The notes under the pieces are model-generated. The model was given only the letters and a program-made list of their open reading frames with translations, was not told the DNA's origin and ran no database searches. A stretch of 64,000 bases of DNA, from the NCBI GenBank assembly GCA_035297265.1, contig DATGZH010000019.1, positions 85,630-149,629 on the forward strand, in the 5' to 3' direction. Source of the DNA: DATGZH01 sp035297265. Lineage in GTDB: Bacteria; Actinomycetota; Acidimicrobiia; Acidimicrobiales; RAAP-2. Made by a program: the position numbers and the translations under genes. Below are positions 40,782 through 50,449 of the stretch, piece after piece; position 1 is the stretch's first letter; the number at the start of each line of letters is the position of its first letter.

Positions 40782-42338
40782 ATGGGTCGCCGCATCCGAT
40801 GGCTCGGCGTGATCCTGATCCTCTGTTTCGCCCTGGTGCTGGTCCAGCTGGCCAACGTCCAGTTCCGCAAGGCATCAGCTCTCGCCAACAGCAAGAACAA
40901 CCCGAAGAACTTCGTCGCCCACCTCGACAACACGAGGGGCGACATCCTGGCCGCCGACGGCACGGTCCTCGCCTACTCCGAGAAGGCCACCTCGGGCTCC
41001 TACAAGTACCAACGGGTCTATCCGCTGGGCCCGCTCACGTCCCAGGTGGTCGGGTTCGACTCCCTCATCTACGGCACGACCGGGGTCGAGTCGGTGTACA
41101 ACCAGTACCTGGTGGCCCACCACCAGGCGGCCAAGACCATCGGCCAGCTGCTCTCGCCACCGCCCGAGACGACCGACAACGTCACCCTCACGATCGTCCC
41201 CTCGCTGCAGCGGGTGGCCCAGCAGGAGCTGGCCGATCTCCCCGGGCCCAACCGGGACGGCGCCGTCGTGGCCATCAACCCGACGACGGGGGCCATCGAG
41301 GCCATGTACTCGTCGCCCACCTACGACCCGAACCCGCTGGCCTCGCCCACCAGCGCCGGCGAGAACCTGGGTGACGTGGCCTACCTGGGCAAGGACGCCG
41401 AGGGCTTCTCGCCCTCCAGCCCGATCGCCCTCCGGGAGGTCTTCCCGCCGGGGTCGACGATGAAGGTGGTCACGAGCACCGCCGTCTACAACCTGAAGCC
41501 GCAGCTCTCGAACTTCGTCTGGCCCAACCCGCTCCAGCCGGCCACCGGGCCGGCCAGCGCCTGCATCGCCCTGCCGCACTCGAACAAGCTGCTCTGCAAC
41601 GACGGCGGGTCGCCCTGCGGCGGCAACATGACGCTGATGCTCCCGCAGTCCTGCGACCCGGGCTACGGGGCGCTCGGCATGGCCCTCGGCGGGAAGACCC
41701 TCTGGCAGCAGGCCGCGGCCTTCGGCTACGACCAGGTCCCCCCGATCGACATCCCCGGCGCGGTGGCCTCGAACTTCCCGACCCCGGCCGAGCTGGGCCC
41801 CGCCCAACTCGGTCAGCCGGGCCAGGCCTACTCGGCCATCGGCCAGCAGGACGTCGAGGCCACGGCCCTCCAGAACTGCCTGGTGGCCGCGGGCATCGCC
41901 AACGGCGGGGTCGTGATGACCCCGCACGTGATGGCCGAGGTCCGTTCCTCCGACGGGACCCTCGTCGCCTCCTACCAGCCCACGCCCTGGAAGACCGCGG
42001 CCACCCAGCAGGCGGCGGGCCAAGTGACGCCGCTGATGCAGGCCGTGGTCACGAGCGGGACGGCCTCGGGGGTCGGCTTCCCCTCGATCCTCAACGCGGC
42101 GGTCAAGACCGGCACCGCCCAGCGCCAGGCCCCCGGGCAGGTCGAGGAGACCGACGACTGGATGATCGGTTTCGCCCCGGCCAACGACCCGAAGATCGCC
42201 ATCGCGGTGGTCGTCCCCTACCAGCCCTACTCGGCCTACGGGGCCACGATCGCCGGCCCGATCGTGAAGGCCATGATGGAGGCGGCGCTGTCGCTGCCCA
42301 CCAACTCGGCTCCGGCCCCCCCGGCGAGCCAGCCGTGA
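40782..42338 (+). CDS. pbpA: PbpA-like class B penicillin-binding protein
   Basis: 518 aa. One N-terminal membrane helix (LGVILILCFALVLVQLANV), a dimerisation region with NTRGDILAADGTVLAYS, and a transpeptidase domain. Active-site motifs are STMK (S225, K228) and KTG (442-444). The second motif, normally SxN, reads SCD (290-292). It crosslinks peptidoglycan. ATG at 40782 has AGGAAGGAG upstream. In mycobacteria rodA lies between pstP and pbpA; here only 38 bases separate them. Confidence 0.92.
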   Translation: MGRRIRWLGVILILCFALVLVQLANVQFRKASALANSKNNPKNFVAHLDNTRGDILAADGTVLAYSEKATSGSYKYQRVYPLGPLTSQVVGFDSLIYGTTGVESVYNQYLVAHHQAAKTIGQLLSPPPETTDNVTLTIVPSLQRVAQQELADLPGPNRDGAVVAINPTTGAIEAMYSSPTYDPNPLASPTSAGENLGDVAYLGKDAEGFSPSSPIALREVFPPGSTMKVVTSTAVYNLKPQLSNFVWPNPLQPATGPASACIALPHSNKLLCNDGGSPCGGNMTLMLPQSCDPGYGALGMALGGKTLWQQAAAFGYDQVPPIDIPGAVASNFPTPAELGPAQLGQPGQAYSAIGQQDVEATALQNCLVAAGIANGGVVMTPHVMAEVRSSDGTLVASYQPTPWKTAATQQAAGQVTPLMQAVVTSGTASGVGFPSILNAAVKTGTAQRQAPGQVEETDDWMIGFAPANDPKIAIAVVVPYQPYSAYGATIAGPIVKAMMEAALSLPTNSAPAPPASQP

Positions 42339-42423
42339 GCCGCACGGACCAGCGACGCCGCGCCGCACGACGCCCGTCACCAACCCGGGTACCCCTCGGG
42401 GCAGGACGTAGGCTCTGAACGGC

Positions 42424-44394
42424 ATGGAACCCGTCACCGCGCCGCGCGTCTTCTCGGATCGCTACGAGCTGACGCACCTCATCGCCCGCGGCGGGATGGC
42501 GCAGGTCTACCGGGCCCGGGACCGGCTGCTCGACCGGCCGGTGGCGCTGAAGGTCCTCTTCCCCGAGCTCTCGGTGGACCGGGCCTTCGTGGAGCGCTTC
42601 CGCCGGGAGGCCCAGGCGGCGGCCAACCTCTCGCACCCGAACATCGTCCCGGTCTTCGACTGGGGCGAGGACGGCGGCACCTACTTCATCGTCATGGAGT
42701 TCGTGGACGGCCGTCCGCTCTCGGCGCTCTTGCGGGCCTCGGGTCCGCTCGCCCCGATGCGGGCGGCCGACATCGGCGCCCACGTGGCCGCGGCCCTCGC
42801 CTACGCCCACCGCCACGGCGTCGTGCACCGCGACGTGAAGCCGGGCAACGTGCTCATCACCGACGACGGTCAGGTGAAGGTGACCGACTTCGGGATCGCC
42901 CGCGCCGTCAACACCGAGGACAGCCTGACCCAGACCGGCGCGGTCATGGGGACGGCCACCTACTTCTCGCCCGAGCAGGCCGAGGGGATGGGGGTCGATT
43001 CGCGGAGCGACATCTACTCGCTCGGCGTGGTGCTCTTCGAGATGGTGACGGGCCGGCCCCCGTTCCTCGGCGACACACCCGTGGCCGTGGCCTCGAAGCA
43101 CGTGCGGGACCAGCCCCCGCTGCCCCACGAGCTCAACCCGGCCGTGCCCCCGGCGCTCGAGGCGGTGGTGATGAAGGCCATGGCCAAGGCGCCCGACCAG
43201 CGCTACGCCACGGCGGAGGAGCTGCGGGCCGACCTGCTCCGCTTCGTCGAGGGCCGCCCGGTCCTGGCCGACGGCGTGGCGACGTCGACCGTCGTGGCCG
43301 CCCCGGTCGGGGCGACGGCGGTGCTCGGGGCGGTGGCGGCCAACGGGATCATCGCCGACGCCACCGCCCAGTCCGAGGCCGAAGCCGAACAGGCGCAGCG
43401 CCGGCGCACCCGCCGGCTCTGGATCATGCTCGTCCTGATGCTGGCCGCCCTGGGCGTCATCGTCTTCTTCCTCGGGCGGGCCCTCGGCTACTGGGACAGC
43501 ACCACCACCTTCGCCATGCCCAACGTGGTCGGCGAAACCCAGGCGGCGGCCACCCACACCCTCGAGCAGAACGGCCTCACCGTGGGCACCGTGCACAAGG
43601 TGCACTCGTCGCGGCCCGACGGCCACGTGGTGGCCACCGAGCCGGCGCCGGGGGTCGACGTGGCCAAGGGGGACAAGGTCACCCTGGCGGTCAGCATCGG
43701 CCCGGCGGTGCTCGTCGCCGTCCCGAACGTGGTGGGCCAGTCGGTGACCGACGCCGAGGTCAACCTCCAGGGGGCCAACCTCAACTACAAGGTGGTGAAG
43801 GTCCTGCCGCCCCAGGGCAACCAGCCGCAGAACACGGTGGTGTCCCAGGAGCCCAAGGGCGGCAAGATGGTCCAGTCGCAAACGACCGTGGACCTCGTCG
43901 TGACGGGCAACTCGAACGACGTGCCCGTGCCCAACGTGACCGGCCTCACGCCGCCGGTGGCCGGCGACCAGATCGGGGCGGCCGGCCTCAACGTGGGCTC
44001 CCAGTCCCAGCAGTGCTCCAACATCGGCGTGGGCCTGGTCGTCTCGACCAACCCGTCGGCCGGCACCGTGGCCCCCAAGAACTCGCAGGTCAACCTGATC
44101 GTGTCGAGCGGGCCCTGCCAGGTCGTGGTGCAGAACGTGATCAACCAGACCCAGAGCCAGGCCACGTCGACGCTCCAGGGCCAGGGCCTCACCGTGAGCG
44201 CGGTGACCACCACGAACTGCAACCCGAGCGCCAACGGCACGGTGGTCAGCCAGGCGCCCTCGGCCGGGACCCCGGCCCCGACCGGCTCGACCGTCACGAT
44301 CTCGGTCTGCAACGCCACGACCACGACGTCGTCCTCGTCGACCACGACGTCGTCGACCACGACGACGACCTCGGCCACCACGACCACCCCCTGA
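42424..44394 (+). CDS. pknB: PknB Ser/Thr kinase with four PASTA domains
   Basis: 656 aa. Kinase domain residues 11-275: Gly loop IARGGMAQVYRARD, K43 (VALKVLF), HRDVKPGN (catalytic D137), DFG (D155), activation loop TQTGAVMGTATYFSPEQ with PknB-type threonines. A membrane helix (about 332-354) leads to four PASTA repeats (about 360-633), each beginning like VPNVVGQS or VQNVINQT, and a Thr-rich tail. PASTA domains sense muropeptides or lipid II. It phosphorylates division and wall proteins. Start ATG at 42424. No pknA precedes it. Confidence 0.96.
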   Translation: MEPVTAPRVFSDRYELTHLIARGGMAQVYRARDRLLDRPVALKVLFPELSVDRAFVERFRREAQAAANLSHPNIVPVFDWGEDGGTYFIVMEFVDGRPLSALLRASGPLAPMRAADIGAHVAAALAYAHRHGVVHRDVKPGNVLITDDGQVKVTDFGIARAVNTEDSLTQTGAVMGTATYFSPEQAEGMGVDSRSDIYSLGVVLFEMVTGRPPFLGDTPVAVASKHVRDQPPLPHELNPAVPPALEAVVMKAMAKAPDQRYATAEELRADLLRFVEGRPVLADGVATSTVVAAPVGATAVLGAVAANGIIADATAQSEAEAEQAQRRRTRRLWIMLVLMLAALGVIVFFLGRALGYWDSTTTFAMPNVVGETQAAATHTLEQNGLTVGTVHKVHSSRPDGHVVATEPAPGVDVAKGDKVTLAVSIGPAVLVAVPNVVGQSVTDAEVNLQGANLNYKVVKVLPPQGNQPQNTVVSQEPKGGKMVQSQTTVDLVVTGNSNDVPVPNVTGLTPPVAGDQIGAAGLNVGSQSQQCSNIGVGLVVSTNPSAGTVAPKNSQVNLIVSSGPCQVVVQNVINQTQSQATSTLQGQGLTVSAVTTTNCNPSANGTVVSQAPSAGTPAPTGSTVTISVCNATTTTSSSSTTTSSTTTTTSATTTTP

Positions 44395-44415
44395 GCGGCG
44401 GTCGCCCGCCGCCGG

Positions 44416-45012
44416 TCAGGGGGTGGCCGGGCTCCCGGCCACCTGGGCCAAGAAGTTGGCCAGGAGGCCCGGCCCCGAAGGGGTGAGGATGGACTCGGGG
44501 TGGAACTGGACCCCCTCGACGGGGAGCGACCGGTGCCGCAGGCCCATCACCACGCCGTCCTCGGCGCTCGCCGTCACCTCGAGCTCGGCCGGCACGGACC
44601 CGGGGTCGACCACGAGCGAGTGGTAGCGGGTGGCCACGAAGGGGTCGGGCAGGCCGGCGTAGAGGCCCTGCCCCCCGTGGTGGATCTCGGAGGTCTTGCC
44701 GTGCATGAGCCGCGGGGCGGCCACGATGCGCCCGCCGAACGCCTGGCCGATGCACTGGTGGCCGAGGCACACCCCGAGCAGGGGGAGCTCGGGGCCGAGC
44801 TCCCGGACCACCGCCAGGCTCACGCCGGCCTGCTCCGGCCGCCCCGGCCCGGGCGAGATGAGGAGGGCGTCGGGGGCCTCCCGCCGGATGCCGGCCACGT
44901 CGATGGCGTCGTTGCGGAAGACCACGGGGTCGGCGCCGAGCTCGCCCAGCTCCTGGACGAGGTTGTAGACGAACGAGTCGTAGTTGTCGATGACGAGCAC
45001 CCGGACGGCCAC
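44416..45012 (-). CDS. trpG: Anthranilate/aminodeoxychorismate synthase glutamine amidotransferase (TrpG/PabA)
   Basis: 198 aa. Class I glutamine amidotransferase: N-terminal VLVIDNYDSFVYNLVQ, oxyanion GPGRPEQAG, nucleophile C82 (GVCLGHQ) and GVQFHPES with the His/Glu of the triad. It provides ammonia to a TrpE or PabB partner not in the window. GTG at 45012 begins directly at the first strand. Its position between pknB and crgA matches mycobacteria. Confidence 0.93.
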   Translation of the reverse strand: MAVRVLVIDNYDSFVYNLVQELGELGADPVVFRNDAIDVAGIRREAPDALLISPGPGRPEQAGVSLAVVRELGPELPLLGVCLGHQCIGQAFGGRIVAAPRLMHGKTSEIHHGGQGLYAGLPDPFVATRYHSLVVDPGSVPAELEVTASAEDGVVMGLRHRSLPVEGVQFHPESILTPSGPGLLANFLAQVAGSPATP

Positions 45013-45073
45013 CGGCCGATCGTACCGGGGCGCCCCCCACCCCCCCGCCGGGCCGACGGTAACCTTGTCCGCC

Positions 45074-45409
45074 ATGGCCAAGACGAAGAGCGGTCCGGGT
45101 CGGGCCCAGGGGAAGGGCCGCTCGGCCGAGGGCCGGGCGACGGCCAAGGGCGGCTCGCCGGGGGGCTCGCGGATCGGCCGCTACACGCCGGCCGAGGAGA
45201 GCGGCCGCTACACGCCGCCGGTGCCGAAGAACGTGCGCAAGAGCCCCCGCTGGATGGGGGCGCTCATCCTCATCCTCCTGCTCGGCGGCGTGCTCATGAT
45301 CCTCCTCAACTACCTGAGCGTGCTGCCGGGGTCGGTCACCGTCTGGTACCTGATCGGCGGCCTCGTGATGTTCTTCAGCGGCTTCATGCTGGCCACCCGC
45401 TACCACTGA
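45074..45409 (+). CDS. crgA: Cell division protein CrgA
   Basis: 111 aa. A basic, disordered N-terminus (KTKSGPGRAQGKGRSAEGR) with a repeated GRYTP motif precedes two membrane helices (MGALILILLLGGVLMILLNY and VWYLIGGLVMFFSGFMLATR) and the conserved ending ATRYH. CrgA organises divisome components such as FtsI and FtsQ. ATG at 45074 is the only sensible start. It is divergent from trpG. Confidence 0.94.
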   Translation: MAKTKSGPGRAQGKGRSAEGRATAKGGSPGGSRIGRYTPAEESGRYTPPVPKNVRKSPRWMGALILILLLGGVLMILLNYLSVLPGSVTVWYLIGGLVMFFSGFMLATRYH

Positions 45410-45425
45410 CCCGGCCCGCCGCGCC

Positions 45426-45755
45426 GTGGCCGAGCCGCTCTACGCCGACCGCCTCATCACGCTGACCGACGAGGGCATCGAAATCGACCGCTACTACTGC
45501 TTCGTCGGCGCCAAGAAGCGCATCCCCTGGCACCGGGTCCGCTCGGTCGAGGTGCGCGACCTCACTCCCACCACCGGCCGCTACCGGATCTGGGGCACGT
45601 CGCGCCCGGGCTACTGGTTCAACGACGACGGGGACCGCCCGCACAAGTCGAAGGCCCTCGTCCTCGACATCGGGGCCCACGTGAAGCCGGTCCTCACGCC
45701 GGACGACCCCGACGCCGTGCTTGCGGTCATCGAGGCCAAGCGGCCGGCCGCCTGA
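45426..45755 (+). CDS. PH-domain-like small protein
   Basis: 109 aa. The sequence ADRLITLTDEGIEIDRYYCF, then KKRIPWHRVRSVEVRDLT and LVLDIGAHVKPVLTPDDPDA is a bacterial PH-like beta barrel with a final helix. GTG at 45426 lies 16 bases after crgA, suggesting cotranscription. Role unknown, perhaps membrane or scaffold association. Confidence 0.75.
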   Translation: MAEPLYADRLITLTDEGIEIDRYYCFVGAKKRIPWHRVRSVEVRDLTPTTGRYRIWGTSRPGYWFNDDGDRPHKSKALVLDIGAHVKPVLTPDDPDAVLAVIEAKRPAA

Positions 45756-45774
45756 GCGGCCCGGACGGGCGAGG

Positions 45775-46953
45775 TCAGCCCAGGCGCTCGATGACGGTGG
45801 CGTTGGCCAGGCCGCCGCCCTCGCACATCGTGAGCAGGCCGAAGCGGCCGCCGGTCCGCTCGAGCTCGTTCACGAGCGTGGCCATGAGCTTGCCGCCCGA
45901 GGCCCCGAGCGGGTGGCCGAGGGCGATGGCCCCCCCGTTCACGTTGACCTTGGCCATGTCGGGGTGGAGCTCCTGCTCCCAGGCGAGCACCACCGAGGCG
46001 AAGGCCTCGTTGATCTCGACGAGGTCGATGTCCTCCAGGCTGAGCTTGCCCCGCTCGAGCACCTTGGCGGTGGCCGGGATGGGACCGGTCAGCATGAAGA
46101 TGGGGTCCACCCCGGCGAGGGCGAAGGCGTGGAAGCGGGCCCGGGGCGTGTAGCCGAGCTCGGCCGCCTTCTCCTCGCTCATGATGAGGACGGCCGACGC
46201 CCCGTCGGTGATCTGGCTGGAGTTGCCGGCGGTGACCTTGCCGTCCTCCTTGAAGGCCGGCTTCAACGTGGCCAGCTTCTCCACGGTCGTGTCGGGGCGG
46301 ATGCCCTCGTCGGCCGTGAGGAACTCGTCGGTGTCGTTGCCCTCCTCGTCACGCACGGCAACGGGGATGATCTCGCGCTCGAAGCGCCCCTCGTCGCGGG
46401 CCCGGGCCGCCCGGTGCTGGCTCTCGGCCCCGAAGGCGTCGAGGTCGTCGCGGCTGAGGTCCCACTTGTCGGCGATCAGCTCGGCCGAGATGCCCTGGCC
46501 GACGAGGCCGCCCCGGTCGGCGTAGCGGGTCCGTACCCGGGGGCCGAAGGGGAAGCCGAGCTCCCGGCTGGCCGAGGACCCCATGGGCTGGCGGGTCATG
46601 CCCTCGATGCCGCCGGCCACGACGACGTCGTAGGCGCCGGCTATGACCCCTTGGGCCGCGAAGTGGATGGCCTGCTGCGAGGAGCCGCACTGGCGGTCGA
46701 CGCTCGTGGCCGGCACCGACTCGGGCCACCCCGCGGCGAGCACCGCGTTGCGCCCGACGTTGATGGCCTGCTCGCCCACCTGCATGACGCAGCCCATGAT
46801 CACGTCGTCGACGAGGGCCGGGTCGAAGTCGTTGCGGGACTGCAGGGCCCTCAGCGGCTCGGAGGCCAGGTCGACGCAGTGCCAGTTGGCGAGCTTCCCG
46901 TTGCGCTTGCCCCCGGCGGTCCGGACGGCATCGACGATGACAGCAGTGGGCAT
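45775..46953 (-). CDS. Acetyl-CoA acetyltransferase (thiolase)
   Basis: 392 aa. Nucleophile C89 in DRQCGSSQQ, the GGAIALGHPLGASGG motif with active-site His, and LLTMCEGGGLANA with the second Cys are intact; NEAFA is present. It condenses or cleaves acyl-CoA in beta-oxidation. ATG at 46953 has AGGAGG upstream. It converges on the PH-like gene and is divergent from a thioesterase. Confidence 0.95.
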   Translation of the reverse strand: MPTAVIVDAVRTAGGKRNGKLANWHCVDLASEPLRALQSRNDFDPALVDDVIMGCVMQVGEQAINVGRNAVLAAGWPESVPATSVDRQCGSSQQAIHFAAQGVIAGAYDVVVAGGIEGMTRQPMGSSASRELGFPFGPRVRTRYADRGGLVGQGISAELIADKWDLSRDDLDAFGAESQHRAARARDEGRFEREIIPVAVRDEEGNDTDEFLTADEGIRPDTTVEKLATLKPAFKEDGKVTAGNSSQITDGASAVLIMSEEKAAELGYTPRARFHAFALAGVDPIFMLTGPIPATAKVLERGKLSLEDIDLVEINEAFASVVLAWEQELHPDMAKVNVNGGAIALGHPLGASGGKLMATLVNELERTGGRFGLLTMCEGGGLANATVIERLG

Positions 46954-47056
46954 GACGGTCCTCCTGCGGTGGTGGCGCGGCCCACGCCGCGTCAGCCCCA
47001 CCATCGTACCGGGACCGGCCGTTTCGTCCCCCGGGCCGGCGGTAGGGTGACGCGCC

Positions 47057-47530
47057 GTGCACGACCGCCGGCCCAACCGGGACATGGACCGCTGGCTCGG
47101 CGACGGCGGCATGCCGATCATCGACGAGGTGGGGGCCCGGCTCGAGGACTACGGCGTCGACGGCGAGGACCTCGGGTGGGTCACCGGCTCGTTCGTCCCC
47201 GAGCTCCTAGCCTGCAACCCGGCCGGCACCGTCCAGGCCGGGGTGCACGCGCTGCTGCTCGACGCCTGCATGAACTTCGCCATCAACGCCGCGTTGAGCG
47301 GCCCCGACCGCACCCGCGGCACGCTCGAGCTCAAGACCGAGACGATGCGCCCCGCCGTGCGCGGTGAGCCCTATCGCCTCCGGGGCGAGGTGGTGCGCAT
47401 GGCCCGGCAGGTGGCCTACGCCGAGGGCACGATGCGCGACGCCAAAGGCGAGCTCGTGAGCCGGGCCACCGGCACCTTCCTCCTGCGCCGCGGCGAGGAC
47501 ACCGCCGCCGCACCGCCGCCGGCCGGCTGA
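47057..47530 (+). CDS. PaaI-type hotdog-fold thioesterase
   Basis: 157 aa. The hotdog helix and strand pattern GTVQAGVHALLLDACMNFAI, then TLELKTETMRPAVRGEPYRL and RQVAYAEGTMRDAKGELVSR is typical of PaaI/YbgC thioesterases; a polar D in LLDACMNF sits at the usual catalytic position. It would release CoA from acyl or phenylacyl thioesters. GTG at 47057. Divergent from thiolase. Confidence 0.88.
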   Translation: MHDRRPNRDMDRWLGDGGMPIIDEVGARLEDYGVDGEDLGWVTGSFVPELLACNPAGTVQAGVHALLLDACMNFAINAALSGPDRTRGTLELKTETMRPAVRGEPYRLRGEVVRMARQVAYAEGTMRDAKGELVSRATGTFLLRRGEDTAAAPPPAG

Positions 47531-47531
47531 C

Positions 47532-48482
47532 TCAGGCCGCCCGGCGCTCCGGCGCCCCGAGGTCGTAGCGCACCCCGGTCAGCCGCTCCGACGCCTCGAA
47601 GAGGGCCCGGGCGTCGTCGCCCCGCCGGGCCCGGCGGCCCGGCCGCTCGACCACCGGCGGCCGGCGCCCCCGGCCCGGGCCGAAAAGCTCGCCCGACGTG
47701 GCACCGGGCCAGGTGGCGGCGGCGAGGATCGGCCAGGCCCCGGCGGCCGGCGGGCGGCCGAGCTGGGCCAGCAGGCGGGCCGCCCGGCCCACCGCGACCG
47801 ACCGGTCGGTGGCCGGGCCGGTGGCCACGATCCCGGTGCTCGCCCAGCCGGGGTGGGCGGCCAGGGCCAGCGTCGCCGTCCCGGCCGCCTCGAGCCGGCG
47901 GGCCAGCTCCTCGGTGAAGAGGAGGTTGGCCAGCTTGGTCCGGGCGTAGACGGCGTAGCGGCGGTAGCGGCCCCCGCCCGTCAGGTCCTCCAGGTGCAGG
48001 CGGGCCAGGCGGTGCACCCGCGAGGTCACGGTGACCACCCTGGAGCCCGGGGTGGTGAGGAGGAGGTCGAGGAGCCGACCGGTGAGGGCGAAGTGCCCGA
48101 GGTGGTTGGTGGCGAACTGGAGCTCGAAGCCGTCGGCGGTGAGCCGGCGCGGGCAGCCCATGACCCCGGCGTTGTTGACGAGCACGTCGAGGCGGTCCGA
48201 CACCGCGTGGAACCGGTCGGCGGCGTCGGCCACCGAGGCCAGGTCGGCCAGGTCCACGACTAGCACGTCGACCGTGGCCTCCGGCGTCCGGTCGCGGATG
48301 CGCTCGGCCGCCCGCCGGGCCCTGGTCCGGTCCCGGCAGGCGAGGACGGTGAAGGCGCCGTGGGCGGCGAGGGCCGCCGCGGTCTCGAAGCCGAGCCCCC
48401 GGTCGGCCCCGGTGACGACGACGGTCCGCCCCGTGAGGTCGCCGAAGTCGGCGGGGTCGCGGGGCGGGACCCGGGCGGTCAC
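47532..48482 (-). CDS. Short-chain dehydrogenase (retinol dehydrogenase-like)
   Basis: 316 aa. NAD(P) motif TGADRGLGFETA, then basic R in ACRDRTRA (favours NADP), NNAGVMG, catalytic Ser in VTVTSRVHRL and YARTK (Tyr/Lys). The length and LQFATNHLGHFALTGRL stretch fit the RDH/WW-oxidoreductase group. GTG at 48482. It ends a minus-strand run of pirin and aldo-keto reductase genes and converges on the thioesterase with a 1-base gap. Confidence 0.9.
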   Translation of the reverse strand: MTARVPPRDPADFGDLTGRTVVVTGADRGLGFETAAALAAHGAFTVLACRDRTRARRAAERIRDRTPEATVDVLVVDLADLASVADAADRFHAVSDRLDVLVNNAGVMGCPRRLTADGFELQFATNHLGHFALTGRLLDLLLTTPGSRVVTVTSRVHRLARLHLEDLTGGGRYRRYAVYARTKLANLLFTEELARRLEAAGTATLALAAHPGWASTGIVATGPATDRSVAVGRAARLLAQLGRPPAAGAWPILAAATWPGATSGELFGPGRGRRPPVVERPGRRARRGDDARALFEASERLTGVRYDLGAPERRAA

Positions 48483-48486
48483 GCCC

Positions 48487-49449
48487 TCAGTGGCCGATGT
48501 GGTCGGCCGGCACCGTGCCGAGCCGCCCGGCCTGGTAGTCCTCGAAGGCCTGGGCCAGCTCCTCGCGGGTGTTCATGACGAACGGGCCGTAGGCGGCGAC
48601 CGGCTCGCCGATGGGCCGGCCCCCGAGCACGAGCACCTCGAGCGCCGGCTCGGCCGAGCTGGCGGCCGGGCCGCCCCGCACGACGAGGTGGTCACCGTCG
48701 CCGAACACCGCGAGCTGGCCCCGGGCGAGCGGCCGGTCGTCGGGGCCGACCGTGCCCCGACCGGCCAGGGCGTAGACGAGGGCGTTGTACTCGCGGGGCC
48801 ACGGGAGGACGAGCTCGGCCCCCGGGCTGACCGTGGCGTGCACGAGCGTGATCGGGGTGTGGGTCAGCCCGGGCCCCGGGTGCCCGGCCACCTCGCCGGC
48901 GATCACCCGGACGAGGGCGCCCCCGTCGGGGGAGGAGAGGAGGGCGGCCGCCCGCGGGGCGATGTCCTGGTAGCGGGGGTCGATCATCTTGTCGGCCGCC
49001 GGCAGGTTGACCCAGAGCTGGACGCCGTGGAAGAGGCCCCCCGAGGCGATCATCTCCTCCGGCGGCCGCTCGATGTGGAGGATCCCCGCCCCGGCGGTCA
49101 TCCACTGGGTGGCGCCGTCGGTGATGAGGCCGCCGCCGCCGATCGAGTCCTGGTGCTGCATCGCGCCGTCGATCATGTAGGTGACGGTCTCGAAGCCCCG
49201 GTGGGGGTGCCAGGGCGTCCCCTTCGGCTCGCCCGGCCCGTAGTCCACCTCGCCCATCTGGTCCATGTGGACGAAGGGGTCGAGGGCGGCGAGGTCGACG
49301 CCGGCGAAGGCCCGGCGCACCGGGAAGCCCTCGCCCTCGAAGCCGGCCGGGGCCGTCGTGACCTGGCGGACGGGGCGGGCGGTGCCGTCGGGCGCCGGCT
49401 CGGGGAGCCGGGGCAGCTCGAGGACGTTGTCAACGGTCACGGCGGGCAT
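48487..49449 (-). CDS. Pirin-family cupin protein
   Basis: 320 aa. N-terminal pirin motif FVHMDQMGEVDYGP, then WHPHRGFETVTYMIDG and MQHQDSIGGGGLI with the metal His/Glu set, ITDGATQWMTAGAGILHIER; the C-terminal pirin_C half is also present. Pirins can act as quercetinases or redox sensors. ATG at 49449. It is 4 bases from the SDR downstream and probably cotranscribed. Confidence 0.92.
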   Translation of the reverse strand: MPAVTVDNVLELPRLPEPAPDGTARPVRQVTTAPAGFEGEGFPVRRAFAGVDLAALDPFVHMDQMGEVDYGPGEPKGTPWHPHRGFETVTYMIDGAMQHQDSIGGGGLITDGATQWMTAGAGILHIERPPEEMIASGGLFHGVQLWVNLPAADKMIDPRYQDIAPRAAALLSSPDGGALVRVIAGEVAGHPGPGLTHTPITLVHATVSPGAELVLPWPREYNALVYALAGRGTVGPDDRPLARGQLAVFGDGDHLVVRGGPAASSAEPALEVLVLGGRPIGEPVAAYGPFVMNTREELAQAFEDYQAGRLGTVPADHIGH

Positions 49450-49557
49450 GGCGACTCCTTCGACTCCTCGCCGGGGGCGACCGGCCGTCCGGCCGCACCG
49501 GCGGTGCTCTCGGTGGAACGCTCCGGCGGCTCGGGGCATTCCGCCCGGCCGGGCGGC

Positions 49558-50418
49558 TCAGGAGCCGTCGAGACGGGCCACCTCGTCGTCGGTGAGCATG
49601 AGGTCACCGGCCCCGGCCGAGGACACCGCGGTCTCCGGCCGGCTCGAGCCGGGGATCGGGATCACCTGGTCGCCTCGGGCCAGCATCCAGGCCAGCACCA
49701 CCTGCTGGGGGGTCACCTCGTGGGCTCGGGCCACCTCGGCGAAGGCGGGGTGCCGCTCGGGCAGCGAGGTGGCCCGGCCGATCCCGCCGAACGGGCTCCA
49801 CGGGAGGAAGGCCACCCGGAGGGAGCGGCAGTGCTCGAGCTCGCCCTCCGAGGAGCGGAAGTCGGGCGAGAACTCGTTCTGCACCGAGACGAGGCGGTCG
49901 TCGAGCACCCGCTGGGCCTCGTCGATCTGGGCCACGTTGGCGTTCGAGATGCCGGCCATGCGGATCTTCCCCTCGTCGAGGAGGTCGGCCAGGGCTCCCA
50001 CCGACTCGGCGTAGGGCACCTTCGGGTCGGGCCGGTGGTACTGGTAGAGGCCGATGGCCTCGACGCCCAGGGCCTTGAGCGAGTCCTCGCAGGCCTGCTT
50101 CAGGTACTCGGGCCGGCCGCCCACCTGCCAGCTCCCGTCGCCGGGCCGCAGGTGGCCGCCCTTCGTGGCCACGAGCACGCCGTCGGCGTCGCCGCCCCAG
50201 GTGGCGAGGGCCTCGGCCACGAGCCGCTCGCCGTGGCCGTGCTCGCCGGTGTTGAGGCAGTAGGCGTCGGCCGTGTCGATGAGCGTCATCCCGGCCTCGA
50301 GCGCGGCGTGGATGGTGCGGAGGGCCTGCTGACGGCTAGGGCGGCCCTCGATGGAGAGCGGCATCTCGCCCAGGCCGATGGCGCTCACCCAGACGTCGCC
50401 GATCCGTCGCTCGTGCAT
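49558..50418 (-). CDS. Aldo/keto reductase
   Basis: 286 aa. The AKR barrel begins IGDVWVSAIGLGEMPLSIEG; the catalytic tetrad is visible as D of LIDTADAY (Asp, Tyr), K of ATKGG and the loop YQYHRPD with His. NADPH site: IPIPGSSRPE. ATG at 50418. It lies 41 bases after tnpB, which seems to have inserted in front of it, so its transcription may depend on the element. Confidence 0.92.
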   Translation of the reverse strand: MHERRIGDVWVSAIGLGEMPLSIEGRPSRQQALRTIHAALEAGMTLIDTADAYCLNTGEHGHGERLVAEALATWGGDADGVLVATKGGHLRPGDGSWQVGGRPEYLKQACEDSLKALGVEAIGLYQYHRPDPKVPYAESVGALADLLDEGKIRMAGISNANVAQIDEAQRVLDDRLVSVQNEFSPDFRSSEGELEHCRSLRVAFLPWSPFGGIGRATSLPERHPAFAEVARAHEVTPQQVVLAWMLARGDQVIPIPGSSRPETAVSSAGAGDLMLTDDEVARLDGS

Positions 50419-50449
50419 GTCGTCGTCCCTTCCCTCGCGGCCGGTCACT

